Assembly: GCA_035514535.1 (NCBI GenBank)
Contig: DATKAZ010000012.1
Location: forward strand, 1-6,812
Length of the DNA: 6,812 nucleotides
Direction: 5' to 3'
DNA from: XN24 sp035514535
GTDB lineage: Bacteria; Pseudomonadota; Gammaproteobacteria; Steroidobacterales; XN24
In this document: piece by piece, positions 6,705 to 6,812 of the stretch
How the letters are laid out: each line of letters opens with the position of its first letter
Position numbering within the stretch: the first letter of the stretch is position 1
Program-made: the position numbers and the translations under genes
The notes under the pieces: generated by a model
The model's database searches: none
The model's input: the letters and a program-made list of their open reading frames with translations, nothing else
What the model was told of the DNA's origin: nothing

Positions 6705-6710
6705 TAGACT
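6705..6710 (+). promoter_or_regulatory. Possible -10 element giving a leaderless transcript
   Basis: TAGACT matches the -10 consensus at 4 of 6 bases and lies 8 bases before the ATG at 6719. TTGGGC at 6681-6686 is a weak -35 at 18 bases spacing. Transcription would start at or next to the ATG, and no Shine-Dalgarno sequence precedes it, so a leaderless mRNA is possible. Confidence 0.3.
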
Positions 6711-6718
6711 TGCGCCGC

Positions 6719-6812
6719 ATGGAACGCATCGACGACTGGCTCGCCCCGCTCAGGGCCATCCCGTGGCTGGAAACCGCGGCCATGCTCGGCGCCCTGCTGG
6801 TGCTGGCCTTGA
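6719..6812 (+). CDS. N-terminus of a probable membrane protein, cut by the right window edge
   Basis: Thirty-one codons are seen from an ATG, followed by one base of the next. The start is MERIDDWLAPLRAIPWLETA and then a hydrophobic segment AAMLGALLVLAL, probably the first membrane helix. A short amphipathic head with WL and PWLE followed by a helix recalls the start of some small mechanosensitive-channel (MscS) family proteins, but 31 residues cannot settle the family. The gene is divergent from the GGDEF gene, with 177 bases between the two starts. Confidence 0.55.
   Translation, partial: MERIDDWLAPLRAIPWLETAAMLGALLVLAL

Overview
This window looks like chromosome of a GC-rich proteobacterium, probably a gammaproteobacterium. 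The evidence is the high GC with GC-rich third codon positions, the PAS-PAS-GGDEF protein, the HKD phospholipase D lipoprotein, and the TolB-N/TPR protein of a type common in Proteobacteria. The taxon is inference; there is no marker gene or RNA gene to fix it.

Five genes on the minus strand fill almost the whole window. In transcription order, from right to left, they are: a PAS-PAS-GGDEF diguanylate cyclase (6541-5093); a lipoprotein with two HKD motifs of the cardiolipin synthase/phospholipase D family (5082-3679), only 10 bases downstream and so probably co-transcribed; a short secreted matrixin-like zinc protease (3498-2773); a secreted protein with a gluzincin-type HELVH motif (2686-1481); and a TIR - TolB-N - TPR protein (1356 to beyond the left edge). 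The last of these has a GTG start and no stop inside the window. At the right edge a divergent plus-strand gene begins (6719 onward) and only its first 31 codons are seen.

The three modules may be independent. The GGDEF/HKD pair suggests a sensory c-di-GMP enzyme co-expressed with an envelope phospholipid enzyme. The two zinc proteases, from different clans, are both exported and sit 86 bases apart. The TIR gene has its own sigma70-like promoter, a perfect 14-bp palindrome in its leader, and a good ribosome binding site. The intergenic gaps hold several clear dyads: 1369-1388, 2708-2741, 3519-3540, 3595-3611 and 3622-3646. These are the least explained sequences here.

I see no CRISPR, transposon, tRNA, rRNA or phage gene. 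I do not see a convincing wholly new system. The points most worth following up are the TIR gene with its palindromic leader, the tandem dyads before the HELVH gene, and the c-di-GMP/phospholipase D pair.
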